Assembly: GCA_029204225.1 (NCBI GenBank)
Contig: CM055114.1
Span: 10,191,948 to 10,255,947, forward strand
Origin: Diphasiastrum complanatum
Taxonomy: Eukaryota; Streptophyta; Lycopodiopsida; Lycopodiales; Lycopodiaceae
Length of the DNA: 64,000 nt
Reading direction: 5' to 3'
In this document: positions 32,349 to 43,589 of the stretch, one piece after another
Layout of the letters: each line of letters opens with the position of its first letter
Numbering within the stretch: position 1 is the stretch's first letter
The notes under the pieces: model-generated
The model's input: only the letters and a program-made list of their open reading frames with translations
Told to the model about the DNA's origin: nothing
The model's database searches: none
Translations under genes and position numbers: made by a program

Positions 32349-32581
32349 AAAAAACTTGTGTACTAAAATGTGAAAATTTAATCAATCAATCAATAGAATA
32401 GAAATGAAGCCAATATTTTTTGAGAATACATTCTAATGATAGATTATATTTGAAATAACAATAAAGAAAAGTAAAGTAAAACAACTACTTTTTTTACGTT
32501 CATAGAGATGTGCATGGCATATGTAAGACTGGAATATATATTTCTTTTAAAAAGGAGCTTTTCATATGGATGGTACTTGCT

Positions 32582-33235
32582 TTATTTGTCCATGCACTTT
32601 GATCCTTTGGGTACCAATAACAGACTAGTTGCAAACAATTGTGACACAAACACTTCAATCTCTCCACATCTCTTCTTCCAGTTCAACTTTCCATTTACAT
32701 CTTTGTCTTTGATCACATCGTAACCATGCCAATCATACTGTCTTGTTTTCAGCATCCACCTCTCATGTCTAAATATATTATTTGTATTTAAATTATATTG
32801 CACTAAAACGACATCGTTTTCTTCCAATCAAGGCGGCACACAACCTAGTAATCCTGGACTAAGCAATCTCTCCCTTGGCTCAAGGTCTTTTGTTTCATAT
32901 GCAATAAGACTTGACCCTTTTAAAAAAGCCATGAACTTATGTAATAAAGACCCAATTGGTCTAACACAATTCCAGTTGAAGGGGAGACAAGTCCTTTGCA
33001 AAACACTCATACCTGTGATATGATCAATCAACAAGCTTTCTTCACCATTCTCAGTTATGATATGTTGTTTGTAATACTCTGCACTAAAAAAAATCATATG
33101 CTCGCGATTGTGTTGCATGGAAAAAAACGATGTGATTCGTGCCTTCCAATGTCCCACACTATTTCCAAGTGTAGAACTTTCATCAACTTTAACAATGACA
33201 TCATCACTAGATATTGATTTAATTTGATCACTCAA
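32582..33235 (-). pseudogene. Block C upstream part with a HWKARI segment
   Basis: One minus frame of 217 codons broken by a single TGA at 32828-32830. It begins MSDQIKSISSDDVIVKVDES, then GHWKARITSFFSMQHNREHM, VRPIGSLLHKFMAF and, after the stop, LEENDVVLVQYNLNTN and LKTRQYDWHGYDVIKDKDVN. The arrangement faintly suggests a BAH- or Tudor-like chromatin domain, but I would not rely on that. HWKARI resembles YWKARI of gene A2. Confidence 0.4.
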
Positions 33236-33960
33236 TTAGCCATGCCAAGTGATAGACGAGAAACAAAATTGAGAGTTCTTGCATGTAGGCATCATATTGA
33301 AGTTATGTCAAATGATAAACATCAACTTTCGACTATCTCAAATAGTAGGGACCATTTTCATCGACAATGGATCAAACTTGAGCAATCTGAATGTTCTAAA
33401 TTTGAGATCACTCGAGTTTGATCACTCAATGAACTATGTTGAATGTTAAGGACTAAAATTGCAAGCTATCATAAGTGATAGACATTAAAATGTGCCATCT
33501 CAAGTGGTAGTCATCTAATTTGATCAAACACAAGCTATTAGATCAAACACGAGCTACCTCAAGTGATAAACATCATACTTGAGCTATTCAATTTCTACAG
33601 CTTGTAATTCTCCGAATTCAATAATGCTATGACAAATCTTCAATGACAAGGTCTAAAATTGAGCTATCTCGAGATATATTTGAAATTAGAACAATCTCAT
33701 GACATACAGGTTAATTCCATCGACCAATTAAAATGTACTAATCTCACTATTAGTCAATTTTCATCATTCGATGCATGTAGGATCAAATTCAAGCCATTTG
33801 AATTTCCTAAACTCAAGATTCCTTGAAGTTGACCACTCAATGGATAATATTGAGTGATACGGTCCAAAATCCCTCTATCGCGAGTGACAGTATACATCAA
33901 CTTTAAGCCATATTGTGTGGTAGGGGACAAGGGTTAAACATGCCCATGGGCACCTATTAT
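33236..33960. repeat. Quasi-periodic degenerate repeat
   Basis: Variants of GAGCTATCTCAAGTGATAGA, ACATCAACTTT and GATCACTCAAT recur roughly every 60-150 bases (for example at 33229, 33303, 33419, 33467, 33500, 33549, 33669, 33830, 33870). No protein frame crosses it. Confidence 0.55.
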
Positions 33961-35008
33961 TAAGAGACATTCTAGGTTTTCCACAAAAGTACTGGTGAGC
34001 GGTGGGCTACTGATCCATGGTGCAGAGGAGGCTACTGTCATGTATCAAAATTGGAGGACCCATGATCTTAGATAGGATATAATTGAAACTCGGGAGACCT
34101 AGTGTTAGAACAAAATTGAGTGCTACCTAACAATCTTGAGGCTCGTTTTGAGGACATGTCTACCTAAGTGTCAACGCCCCCTTGGTTCACATGTTGGGCT
34201 TCATCTTTGATGGAATTCCATACCTTGCCAGGTTGGACCAATTAAATCACTCAATGTAGTGGATTTCTTTCCTTGCCTAACCTCAAACCAAGATCTAATC
34301 AATCTAGCATCAAAGAGACGAAGTTAGTTGTCACGCGTAGGTTTGTTCCCATGAGAGTGATAGTATAGTTTAGATTTCAGCATGAATGGAAGATCCAAAT
34401 CTAGCTCTAACATCCATTAACCCTAAACATTAATACTACATCCGCTAACACTAGATCCATTAACACTAGATCCACAACAAAGATAGCTTACTCTTTCTCT
34501 CTCTCCCTTTCTCTTTCATAAAAAGTATAATAACATACAATCTCAATAACATTCAGATCCAACAATTAGCAAAAATCAAAGAAAGCATGAAAGATGGAGG
34601 AAAAGTGATAGAGAGCAAGGACATTCATCAATCCATTTCTGAAGAGAACCAATCTGCTTTATTGAAATGAGGAAATGATCATGAGGAGCAACTCGAGTTG
34701 GTCCCTTTTTATAGTAGAGAGGTGGATCATGGCCTCTGAATCCTATTGGTCCATTTCTTGCCTCTCTAGTTATTCAAATTTAAAAAAGTGTGGGAACCAT
34801 CCAATTTGGAAGGAAACCCAACTTTATTCACTAACTTGACATTTAGGCCCTGTGACATTAAAAGTCCCGCAAAAAGGCCTAAAGTCCTTTTATTGACTTT
34901 CAACTAATCAAATCTCTATGTGATCATCGGGTTGGACTTACACACGCAGGGTGCCAAATCCCTCTCACTTATTAACTAGGGTTAGGGTTGGGATCCCAAA
35001 CCCTCCAA
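33961..35008 (-). repeat. Probable LTR of a retroelement, minus orientation
   Basis: On the minus strand a TGTTGGAGGGTTTGGG start at 35008 follows a purine-rich stretch (GGTGGAGGATA), and a TATA box (CTATAAAAAGG) lies at about 34708-34718. The segment 34927-34975 is similar to 36896-36945 on the other side of the ORF region, as LTR pairs would be. The far end is not defined. Confidence 0.4.
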
Positions 35009-35060
35009 CAGTATCCTCCACCAAAGCTGGTGGCAGTCCCATGACACCTGCTAGATGCAG

Positions 35061-35987
35061 TTATTGGGGACTTTTATTAGCTTCGTGCCGAATCTTGATT
35101 AAATGGTACTGCACCTTCTCTATAAAGTCGAGACGTGCAGTATTAAAATCCAAATTGTGGGGCAAAAAACAACGATGGGCTCCTGCAATCCACTTTGAGG
35201 TTGTCCATGATGTGAAGCGTGATTCCCAGGAGCCTCCCATCATTGCTGCACGAAAGTATAAATGAGCAACCGGCAACTGATCTTTGATATTCTCTAAGGC
35301 CATCGACTTATTTGGATCAAATGCCAGAGGAGGGAGGCAATCGTCCCATCTGGTTCCCACTGACGCCAACAGAGTTAGATCTTTCGCAAATAATGTCGAT
35401 TGTCGCACTGTTGGATCTGGAGAGTGGACATACTCTCTCTGGTAAGCTTGTAAAGCCCAGTGGAAGTCCACTGATATTGTCCAGCTGTAGGGCTGATGGA
35501 TGATTGGCCAATTGGGCGTATGGATGGTGACTTTGTCCATAGCCAATCTCAAATCTTTCCATTTATTCCTTCTCGGCAGTGGCACATAATAAGGATCGAG
35601 CCGCAATTGGCGACGGCTGGCGATGTAACTCTTGATTGATTCTGGAGTTTTCTCAAAAATGGTGATTCTCCATGCCGACTACTATCCCAATGCAGGTATT
35701 TTGTCCAACTCTTTGTCGGCCTCTATCTCGGAGGTCTTAAACTTCAGAACCCGACCACCATGCGAGGATTCATGCGGATGTTGCTTTAAAAATTTCTGGA
35801 TCTGGTCCTCGATGCTGATGGGCCTTCTGAATAGAGGTGTGGTCCTTGATGAGGATGGACTCGCTTGAACTGCCGGTAAAATTGGTGGTTGCTCTAGTAT
35901 GTCTGGAGCTCTCCCCTGGTCCATGCTAGAATCTAAACTTGTATCCATTGGTACAGCTTCTTGCCGCGTAGGGGAGAATTGCTGCAT
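35061..35987 (-). pseudogene. Unrecognised 309-codon frame between LTR-like sequences
   Basis: One minus frame interrupted by two adjacent TAG codons at about 35683. It starts MQQFSPTRQEAVPMDTSLDS (Pro/Ser-rich) and continues RRPISIEDQIQKFLKQHPHE; after the stops it reads FEKTPESIKSYIASRRQLRL, DPYYVPLPRRNKWKDLRLAM, TRWDDCLPPLAFDPNKSMAL and AAMMGGSWESRFTSWTTSKW. A gag-like role is suggested only by the flanking LTR-like sequences; there is no zinc knuckle. It could be a non-autonomous element's ORF. Confidence 0.4.
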
Positions 35988-36123
35988 GACCGGTATGGGG
36001 ATTATGGTCCAGCTTCCAATACCTGAGCGGTTGCTTTTTCATAGGCGGTGATGGTTTCTTTAGCCTTGAGTTTCTACCAAGCTTCAGACGGAATGCGAAA
36101 ATAGAAAAAACAATGATGAGCAC

Positions 36124-36671
36124 TAAGGCTTACCCAACTAGGGCTTGAATTAGAAATGAAACTAATCTAAGATGACAAAATGTAAAACCTTACTAAGGCT
36201 TACCCAACTAGCAAGGTGCTTAAACTAAATCCTAGATGAACACCCAAAGGGTTTGAAAAGATAAATTGCGGCTAACTAAATAAATAACAAATAAAGCATG
36301 CCACAATAATCCAATGAAAGGAGGCAAGAGGAGGCCCGAGCACCTTCCCTCGAGCTATGCACCTTCCAATGGGAACACAAAAAAATAGAATGATAATCTC
36401 AAAGAGAGAGCAATTTAGCATAATCTCTGAGTGTTATTTACAAGGCAAATACCTCTCCTTTTATGGCAAGAGGGTCTTCCATAAGTATCCACTAACTTAT
36501 GGGACTAATCTATTTCGAGCCTTTCTAGAACTTCTAACTTAGGATTTAGAATTTCAAAGTTTCTTAACTTAGGAAAACTTAAGATAAAATATTTCTAATC
36601 TTAAGTTTCCTAAGTCTAAGTTCTAAGTCTAAGTTTAAGCTATTTTATTATCAAGCTTCTACTCATGGGCT
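36124..36671. other. Stretch right of the 35 kb ORF, probable LTR remnant
   Basis: AAGGCTTACCCAACTAG is repeated at about 36126 and 36197. A minus-strand TATA-like CATAAAAGGAG lies at about 36457. No coding sequence is seen. Confidence 0.35.
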
Positions 36672-36792
36672 TACAAACACATGTCATGCTTCTTGGTTTT
36701 CAAGGGGAGGTTCGAACCTGAGACCAAAGAAACTTTGGATGTCAAGCTAACCAACTGAGCCAACCCCATGGTCACTACAAACACATGTCATG
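36672..36792 (-). mobile_element. tRNA-derived mini-SINE, copy 2, with 17 bp target duplication
   Basis: Body 36689-36775 (87 bases) lies between perfect copies of TACAAACACATGTCATG (36672-36688 and 36776-36792). On the minus strand it has an A box (TTGGCTCAGTTGG), a CCAAAG/CTTTGG anticodon-arm-like stem, a T arm (AGGTTCGAACCT, which is the B box) and GGGG/CCCC acceptor-like ends. A tRNA origin is clear; the parent amino acid is not. No non-tRNA body or poly-A tail is present beyond a short AAAACC segment. Confidence 0.9.
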
Positions 36793-37025
36793 GCAGAAGT
36801 TTATTAACAAACACTCATACGTGGACTTACAAAATACATGCCATGGAGTTTTATTATTATTTGATTTTTTTCTGTGTTAGCATAGATGCTAACAATTGGG
36901 TTGGGCTTACATGCGCAGGATGCCAGTGCGCTCGCACTTATTACCCTACTTACAATGTATTGTGGCGGGGCCCACTAGGTAAGGCTTGGCCAATAGTATT
37001 TTAAGTGGTGGGACCCACTTGTTTA
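36793..37025. other. Second copy of the segment found at 34.9 kb
   Basis: 36896-36945 resembles 34927-34975 (GGGTTGGxCTTACA..CGCAGGxTGCCA). It probably belongs to the left (minus-strand 5') LTR of the 35 kb element. Confidence 0.35.
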
Positions 37026-38300
37026 TTATTGTGTAGGAAATACCCACAACAACCTTTGCTTCATCATTGTCACTATATTCCTTGCAAAGAAACCTGACAC
37101 CATTCTAGAATATGGTATGTTAAGTAAATCCACCATTTTTGGAAACACGAAAATTGCGACACCTTCACATTTTTCGGGATTTACCTTCGTTCCATCCTTG
37201 ACCTTCCAGGAAAAAATATAATATTTTGCTAGTATATTGCATATCATTTTGTTACGTTTCTTTGTTTACATCATGTTTCCATGTTAACAGCATATTGGAA
37301 ATATGCGAAAAACCCGACACATCGATCAATGTGTTATTTACAAGATGAGTGTACCAACTATCCTCAAACAAGATTTCAGACATCTCAGCAGAAGGGACAG
37401 TTAGTGAGAGAGCTGCATATGTATATTCTGCAAATTTCTCTTTAATGTACAATTGTTGAATGGATAGAAGTGCATAGGAAATGAGAGAACCAATATTTAC
37501 ATAATTATAAGTATGGTATGGTCTGGTTATTGGACTAGTAGAGCAAAGTATATTATTTGATTTAACTTCCTCCAAATAATGAGAATAGTTAGCTTCCCAA
37601 TCCGTATAAATTTTTCACAAATCAGGGAATAACATTCAACTGGAAAATCTGGAAGGAATTAGATTAGGGCTAGGAACAACTTCTTTAACATCAAAAATGT
37701 TAATTGAGTCTAGCTTATTTTGATACTCATCTAGAGCAAGAAAAACATTGTTTTCAAATGTTTTTAGATACTCTAGAATATATATATACAAAGACCATGT
37801 AACATGGATATAGTTAATTTGCACATTGAACTTATTCTAAACAATGGCAAGAACAAAGATACCTTTTTGGTGCACTGTTAGCTTGGCCCAAAAAGTATTT
37901 AAATTAGAGAAAGTCCAAGGGCTTTCTCATTGTTCGTTAGTATAACCAAAAAGTTTTGGTAAAAGAATGTAATTCATTCTCCACTGGAATTCTGGACTAT
38001 AGAAAGGTGGAAGAAAAAATGTTAGTTCCTGTTGGAATGTCTGAAATTCTATCCTTACCCGTCCATAGGCAAATCTAAGGCACGACAATAAAATCCTTCT
38101 ATAATAATGATCTCTTGATTTCGGACAATGGTGGAAATATGTCCCTCCTCTGTTTCGTTCACATTTTGGATTAGCTCATGGCACACATCTGTAAGGATTA
38201 CTGATGGATCGAATTGAAGGAGTCTTTCGATCCGTGCTCGTATGGCTAATGGTTGCAAAACTGGTAAGACTGGTTCTGGGTGCATTTTGAACACAATCGC
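37026..38300 (-). pseudogene. Block F: long broken minus-strand gene, unknown family
   Basis: Coding-like pieces run right to left: from about 38300 MAIVFKMHPEPVLPVLQPLA, FDPSVILTDVCHELIQNVNE and IIEGFYCRALDLPMDG; then FQTFQQELTFFLPPFYSPEF; then 37824-37636 (VQINYIHVTWSLYIYILEYL, LDEYQNKLDSINIFDVKEVV); then 37575-37252 (YNYVNIGSLISYALLSIQQL, FEDSWYTHLVNNTLIDVSGF); then 37247-37026. Stops and shifts separate them. Total about 400 residues. I recognise no family. Confidence 0.4.
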
Positions 38301-39139
38301 CATGACGATAGTAATGGTAAACCAGTGATGGCGGAAGAGAGCTTGATCGTAAAAATTCACGAAATCAGAAAGCAAGAGTGATGGAAAAGAGGTGGCAAAA
38401 AAACAGAAGTGTTTGAGGTTTTTGGTATATTGATGATATATCAACGGATTAGACAAATATTTAATGAAAGCGTGTCCTTCGTTTTGACTAGTCCTAAAAA
38501 ACAAAAATAAATAAATAATAAACAAAATACACAAATGCTTCGCTCAGTTCACAAAAGTTCAGCTCGAGATTTATGAGTATTGAACTGTGAAAATAAATAA
38601 TATACACAATCTATGAAACAATGTATATGATATTGGAAGCGAAGACTGTCGTATTTTTCGTTAAAATGTATGAGCGAAAAATGTATGGGTGAAAATTATA
38701 TTGGCGAAAAATGCGAAGGTTGACTGTGTCGTACTTTTCGCTTTTCCAAAATGGTAAATTGAGCAACATAACAAATTCCAAAAATAGTGTTGCATTTTTC
38801 GCAAACTATCATGGAAATTATACATGCGAAGGCGACGTTGTGTGTGACGTTTTGTGCGACGTTCTATAGAGACGCATTCACGGATTTCAACCGACATCTT
38901 AACGGTTGTTAAACGACATTGAGGTCGGTGATCGTTCCTATAAGGTCGACACTTCGTGCCATTGTATACACACACAAATCTGAGTATCAATAGAGAGAGA
39001 AGAGAGCCAGTTTCTATAAGCTATTCCATTCACCTTCTTACGTATACTTATCATACAAAGAAGAGATTATTCTCTCTCTTGGAAAATGATCAAACCTTTT
39101 ATACTACTTAATTCATTGATTTTGTGAAAATCTATAATG
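38301..39139. other. Intergenic stretch before the gypsy-like gag
   Basis: Words such as GCGAAAAATG recur at 38665-38720. No trusted frame. It may hold the LTR or leader of the following gag. Confidence 0.35.
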
Positions 39140-39935
39140 ACTAGGCCACCACAACAGACTCTTGAGGAGAAATTAAAATTGTTCTCAATGTCATTACTAG
39201 TAGTAGCAGAAGATTAGTTCTTCAATCAATCGACAGAAGAGAAATCCACTTGGAAGGTAGTTAAAGCGGTCTTTATTATTCACTTTAAACCAATAAAAGA
39301 CCCGCTTCTCCTGATGAGCAAGTTCAAGGTGGTCAAACGAGAAAGGGTCTATAATTACATCGAACAGATCAAGCATTTTTTATCCAAGTGCAATATAGCC
39401 CTAACTCTCGATCATGCGATAATCACGTGGCTCCTAGTTGGATTACCATGCAGTACCAGAATAGAGCTTAAACGACGAGAGCAGTATGCTACATTGCAAG
39501 AAGAAATGGAAGATGCCATCAGGGAAGAAGATGAGAGCTTTGATGATAACACAAGCAACCATTACATGTAGGCCCACCATCTCACTCCTTCGATTGCATC
39601 CACCTCCAACGCTTCCAATCTGTCCAATGATATGTTGATGGAACGAATTATGAAACTACACAAACAACAAATGGAAAAATTTACGGCTCAATTTGACCAA
39701 AGACTGAAGGCCTTGCAAGAAGTTGTTGCATCATCATCATCAATCAACAATAGTATCCAAGAAGAGCAAATGTGTCATGTCCAGTATGCACTCAGATCGA
39801 TATTGTCAATGAGTTTCTGGCCTTGAAGCAAAACCTCAAGCTGACACACCGGTATTGTCATTTGTGTAATGCATCTTTACACAAAACTGCGTTATGTCCA
39901 TTTAACTCTAGAATTATACAACAAAACACAATATT
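39140..39935 (+). pseudogene. Retrotransposon gag with zinc knuckle
   Basis: Reads TRPPQQTLEEKLKLFSMSLL, then FKVVKRERVYNYIEQIKHFL, ALTLDHAIITWLLVGLPCST and REEDESFDDN. A coiled segment (39632-39770) and, in another frame, a CCHC knuckle CHLCNASLHKTALC (about 39865) follow. The capsid-like layout fits a retrotransposon gag, gypsy or copia. It has stops at 39210 and 39569 and a shift near 39780. No pol follows. Confidence 0.6.
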
Positions 39936-40264
39936 AGACCTCTTATCCATATCATCAAGGGACACCAAATGCAAGCCATGGTTTGGAGCACCAATGAATC
40001 AACAACACATGGGATTCTATCAGTAATTGTGAACTCCTACAACTTTGTCACGACGCGAAGCGAAGCGACGAGGAGCGGAGGTCAAACGGCGAACAATTTG
40101 CAAAAGTCAATGCACCTCAAAAACCCTAAGACACGAAACAAAGCGAAGGTTGAAGATCGAATGATTCGAAAAAGTCAAACATGCCTCCAAACCAAAAGAC
40201 ATGACATGACACGAAACGAAACGAAGAGAAAATCTTTCACGCTGCCAGCTAGTACCTCAACGGG
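39936..40264. other. CGAA-rich non-coding stretch
   Basis: CGAAGCGAAGCGACGA and CACGAAACGAAACGAAG occur at about 40056 and 40211, imperfect short-period repeats. No gene seen. Confidence 0.45.
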
Positions 40265-40934
40265 TGTGGAGTCTTAAACTTCATGCTCAACTGAAATAGT
40301 TAGCAATAACAGAGAGTAACTAACTAGCTGATTAGCGTTAACTACTCTTGTAACTCTCTGTTCAGCTATCTTGTAAACTCCACACAGTGGAGATATAAAC
40401 AAAATTCTGGATCAATAGAAAGTAGCGAGAGTAGAGCAGAAAAATAAATGATTAGAAAAAATAAGAGAAATGAAATAGTTGTGCATGAAAGTCTGCCAAT
40501 GAGCAGAACACAGCGAAAGAGCAAAGTGTCAGGCCGCCAACAAACGAGACACTGATCATCTCGCTCTAAAAATTCAAACTGATAATACAGTTGCTCTCTC
40601 TTGTCCATCTCCTTGTTTTTCGCTATTTTGATTGCTAGAATGATTTTTGTTCTGTTATCTGTAGTCACGTGTCTAGGATGCTGCAAGCTTTCGCATAAAA
40701 AATTCAAAAGAAACAAATCCGCATAGTCGAAGATATCCAGATAATTTTGCCTCAATTCGATCCGATCCAGGGTCGGAAAATCTCTATTTGTTAGGCTTGA
40801 CATTGGGTCGAAAAAATCCGATACTAGATTTTTCGATCTTCTGAAAAACTCGAGCCTTCTGTTTTCTGGTTTTTGTAAAGTTTTCAGGATGTTCATTAAT
40901 AATTGGACTTCAGGCTGAGCATTGAATTCCAACA
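40265..40934 (-). repeat. Probable 3' LTR of Copia-4
   Basis: Starts TGTTGGAATTC after the purine tract. The far end is uncertain; one candidate is the ACTCCACA at 40265. The long minus frame crossing it is not a retroelement protein. Confidence 0.4.
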
Positions 40935-42350
40935 CACCCCCTTAATTTGGATCCTGAAAAGCTTTGGTCTTCATATTTAATTTGTCGTTGAATCCGAGCT
41001 GGTGCTCTTTTGTCAGAGCTGTTGTGAAGTAATCTGCCATCAGATTTGTTCTGTTGGGTCAATTTTTGTACTCCGTGATAGCAGTTGGTTGAAACTTTAT
41101 CAGGCCTTTTGAACTCTAGTGCGTTCATCAGATTCAGATTGATATTGAATAGTAAAGTATCATCTACATAGAGTGTGTAGTTGATGAAGAAATCTGATAC
41201 AGACTTGAAATGAAAATTCGAGTCTACCAAGTTTAGATAGAAACCATTCTCGTTTAGAAATGTAGATTTGTTGTCTTTTGCTGCTTCACACTAGTCAGCA
41301 TCAGTAATTGACTTTGTCTCAGAATTTGTATTTGATTCTTGCACGAAGTAGCAGGCTAGATCATCCCTAAATAGGGATGATCGATTTAATCTTTGAAATC
41401 CAATCCTCTGATGTGATTCGTTCCGTTGAGATTCTGACTCTTTTTCTGATTTAGTATTGATTTTTGACTGTTCGACCCTTGAATCGGAATTTTGTTGTTT
41501 GATTCTTGGGTCGGAATTTGTTGCAGCTTTCTCTTTGTGGTCCAAAAATTGGTCTTTCAGAAAATTGACATTTATGCTCATGAATGCTTTCTGAGTGTCC
41601 AAGTTGTAGAGCTTGTATGCCTTCTGATCTGGAGAGTAGCCAATAAAGATTGATCTGCTAACCCTTGAATCAGATTTTGACTGGTAGACCCTAGGGTCAG
41701 ATTTTGACTATTCGATCCTTGGGTCGGATTTTGCTGTAGATCAGCAAAGACCTGATTGAAAGCCATCCAAACACTCCCATATTACCACATTCCCATTCTT
41801 GGGGCTTAGATCTTGAACTATCAGATCTAAGTAGACTTATTGCTTTCTCAAAAGGACACTTTCCCAAGTTACAACTTAAAAAGGATCTTTTGTTTGGATG
41901 CAACTAAGATCAGCTAGATCTAGGATCTTGAAAGAGGAAGAGAATTCGCTTGGAAATCAGGAACCTTCAACTAGCCATCTCCAACCTCAAAATCTCCAAG
42001 AGTAGTTCGACATGGCTACCAGTAATCCAAATCAACCTCAAGAGAATTCAGACATTCTCATCTAGATGCTTAGGGTCCACTCCTTGTATTCGATGTCGGC
42101 AGGTCATAGTACTGCTTACCAAGAACTTCATAGCTAACTAGGTCTTCATTAGCCATGGTTCTTGCTTCATCAAATTTGACATCCCTGACAACATCTCTTT
42201 GGTGCCATCAATCCATGGCCATAATGCTTCTCCTCTGAGTATGAGTGAAGTTTTTACTTTCTAGGCCAAGAAATTCGATCCATCTGCTTCAAGCACTATG
42301 CAGATCTTCAATTGAATGATGTGTATGGAAGCCACAGTCTCAATGACGAG

Positions 42351-42362
42351 GCTCTGATACCA
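42351..42362 (-). other. Primer-binding site of Copia-4
   Basis: GCTCTGATACCA on the plus strand, the exact complement of TGGTATCAGAGC, one base from the LTR end. Confidence 0.85.
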
Positions 42363-42363
42363 C

Positions 42364-43204
42364 TGTTGGAAAACAACCGATCGCCCTGACTGCACTGCTG
42401 CAAAAATTTCAACTTTGGATATCTGGGCTGCTTTTATGCAGTTGCTGATCCAGGAAGTCAAGGAAGTCAGAGACTTCGGACCCTTCGAGTCGGAGCTAGT
42501 TGTGTCTCACAGATGTGAACTCGGATGGGCCTGATCTATCCGGGAAGCTGTTGCTTCATTCCGCGATCAGAGATCCTCTGAGTTGTAGACAGCTATGGCT
42601 AATTTGATGCTAAATTATAAATAGTAGATAATGCTAGATGACAACGGAAATATATCTACCATTGAATTAAGTAAGCAACACAAAGCATTCAGAGATTGCA
42701 CACACATAGAGCAATAGGAATTGCTACTTGTCTATATTAACAAATTCAAGTACACAGCTCATGATTCCTTTTCAAAGCGCTGTCTGTTTCCCAGATCAGC
42801 GCGTGGAGATAAGAGAGTTATCTCCCTTACCAATGACTAGCTACTGCTAGTACTTAAATGTCGGTCTGATAATATGTGTTTGCTACTGCAAGACTGCATT
42901 CATCGACCTATCTCTGATCTCTCTCATAGTCGATTGATCTTCTCAGATTGATTTACACTATATTCATTGATCTTGATTCGACTTCCAATACATATACCAT
43001 GCTTGGTTTGATTACAAGATCTAATTTAGCTAAGCATTACAAGATAGATTAAGCTACAAACACAACTAACTATTTCTTGCTACTCTACTTAACTACAAGG
43101 GCTCGTCGGTTGAGTTGTAAAATTCAAACTGTCACACTTGTCGAGCTCTGATGACATACTCGACATCTGACGTGTCTGGCTCAACTTTTGACATTAGCAT
43201 GAAC
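42364..43204 (-). repeat. Probable 5' LTR of Copia-4 and flank
   Basis: Begins TGTTGGAAAACAACC on the plus strand. I could not find its other boundary, nor show that it matches 40265-40934, so the LTR extents stay open. There is no gene in the stretch. Confidence 0.35.
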
Positions 43205-43450
43205 TAGGGGTTTGAGTCCTCGTCGGGGACTTCATTGGCATCGGGCACTTCGGCTACTTCGGGGACTTTGACCTTTGGTACCTTGGTTTCTCTTCGCTGC
43301 CTTTGTTGCCTTCGGAGACGTTGGTCACTTCGGCCACTTTGGCTACGTCTTCACTTCGATTAAGCCTTCTGCCTTGCAATGCGTTGGCTTATGGGACTTC
43401 GATTTAATCTGCAACTTCGACCTCGTCGGCGACTTCGGTTGCTGCTTGTG
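43205..43450. repeat. Degenerate GACTTCGGC repeat tract
   Basis: CTTCGGC/GACTTC words recur about every 12-30 bases (TCGGGGACTTC, GCACTTCGGC, CTACTTCGGGG, GTCACTTCGGCC, GCGACTTCGG). On the minus strand it reads as broken Glu-Val-Ala/Pro repeats such as VPEVAEVPDANEVPDE. It may be a gag spacer of the adjacent gypsy relic. Confidence 0.6.
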
Positions 43451-43589
43451 TAGAAATCACATGTATTTTTGTAGGTATGAACTCACAAGCTAATAGCGCT
43501 TTGTGGGTAGAAACACTAAGTTTTTTCAGGCTATGTCATACCAATACCATGACCTATCCCACATAACCGACGAGCCCCTAGACTCGATC

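Larger units (their letters stand above)
40265..42363 (-). mobile_element. Copia-4: internally deleted copia element with primer site and polypurine tract
   Basis: On the minus strand a perfect TGGTATCAGAGC primer site (42362-42351) follows an LTR end TTTTCCAACA. Gag remnants come next (about 42345-41950, ILRGEALWPWIDGT), then the integrase C-terminal region (GYSPDQKAYKLYNLDTQKAF, about 41640-41580), a linker, a piece of RT with YVDDTLLF (about 41180-41157), and a purine run AAGGGGGTG before TGTTGGAATTC (40934), the start of the 3' LTR. Protease, most of integrase and most of RT are deleted. The LTR ends TGTTGGAA/TTCCAACA form the usual inverted repeat. Confidence 0.75.

Noticed and set aside
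36689-36775. Functional tRNA gene
   Set aside because: It has A and B boxes and tRNA-like stems, but perfect 17 bp direct repeats flank it and the acceptor stem is not properly paired. A SINE is the better reading.
33961-36960. Complete LTR retrotransposon with defined ends
   Set aside because: Only one segment of about 50 bp clearly matches between the two sides, no primer site was found and no target duplication is visible. Kept as probable LTR remnants only.
40366-40935. 189-codon minus-strand frame
   Set aside because: It starts in the LTR boundary of Copia-4 and lies in LTR-like DNA; the residues match no retroelement or host protein.
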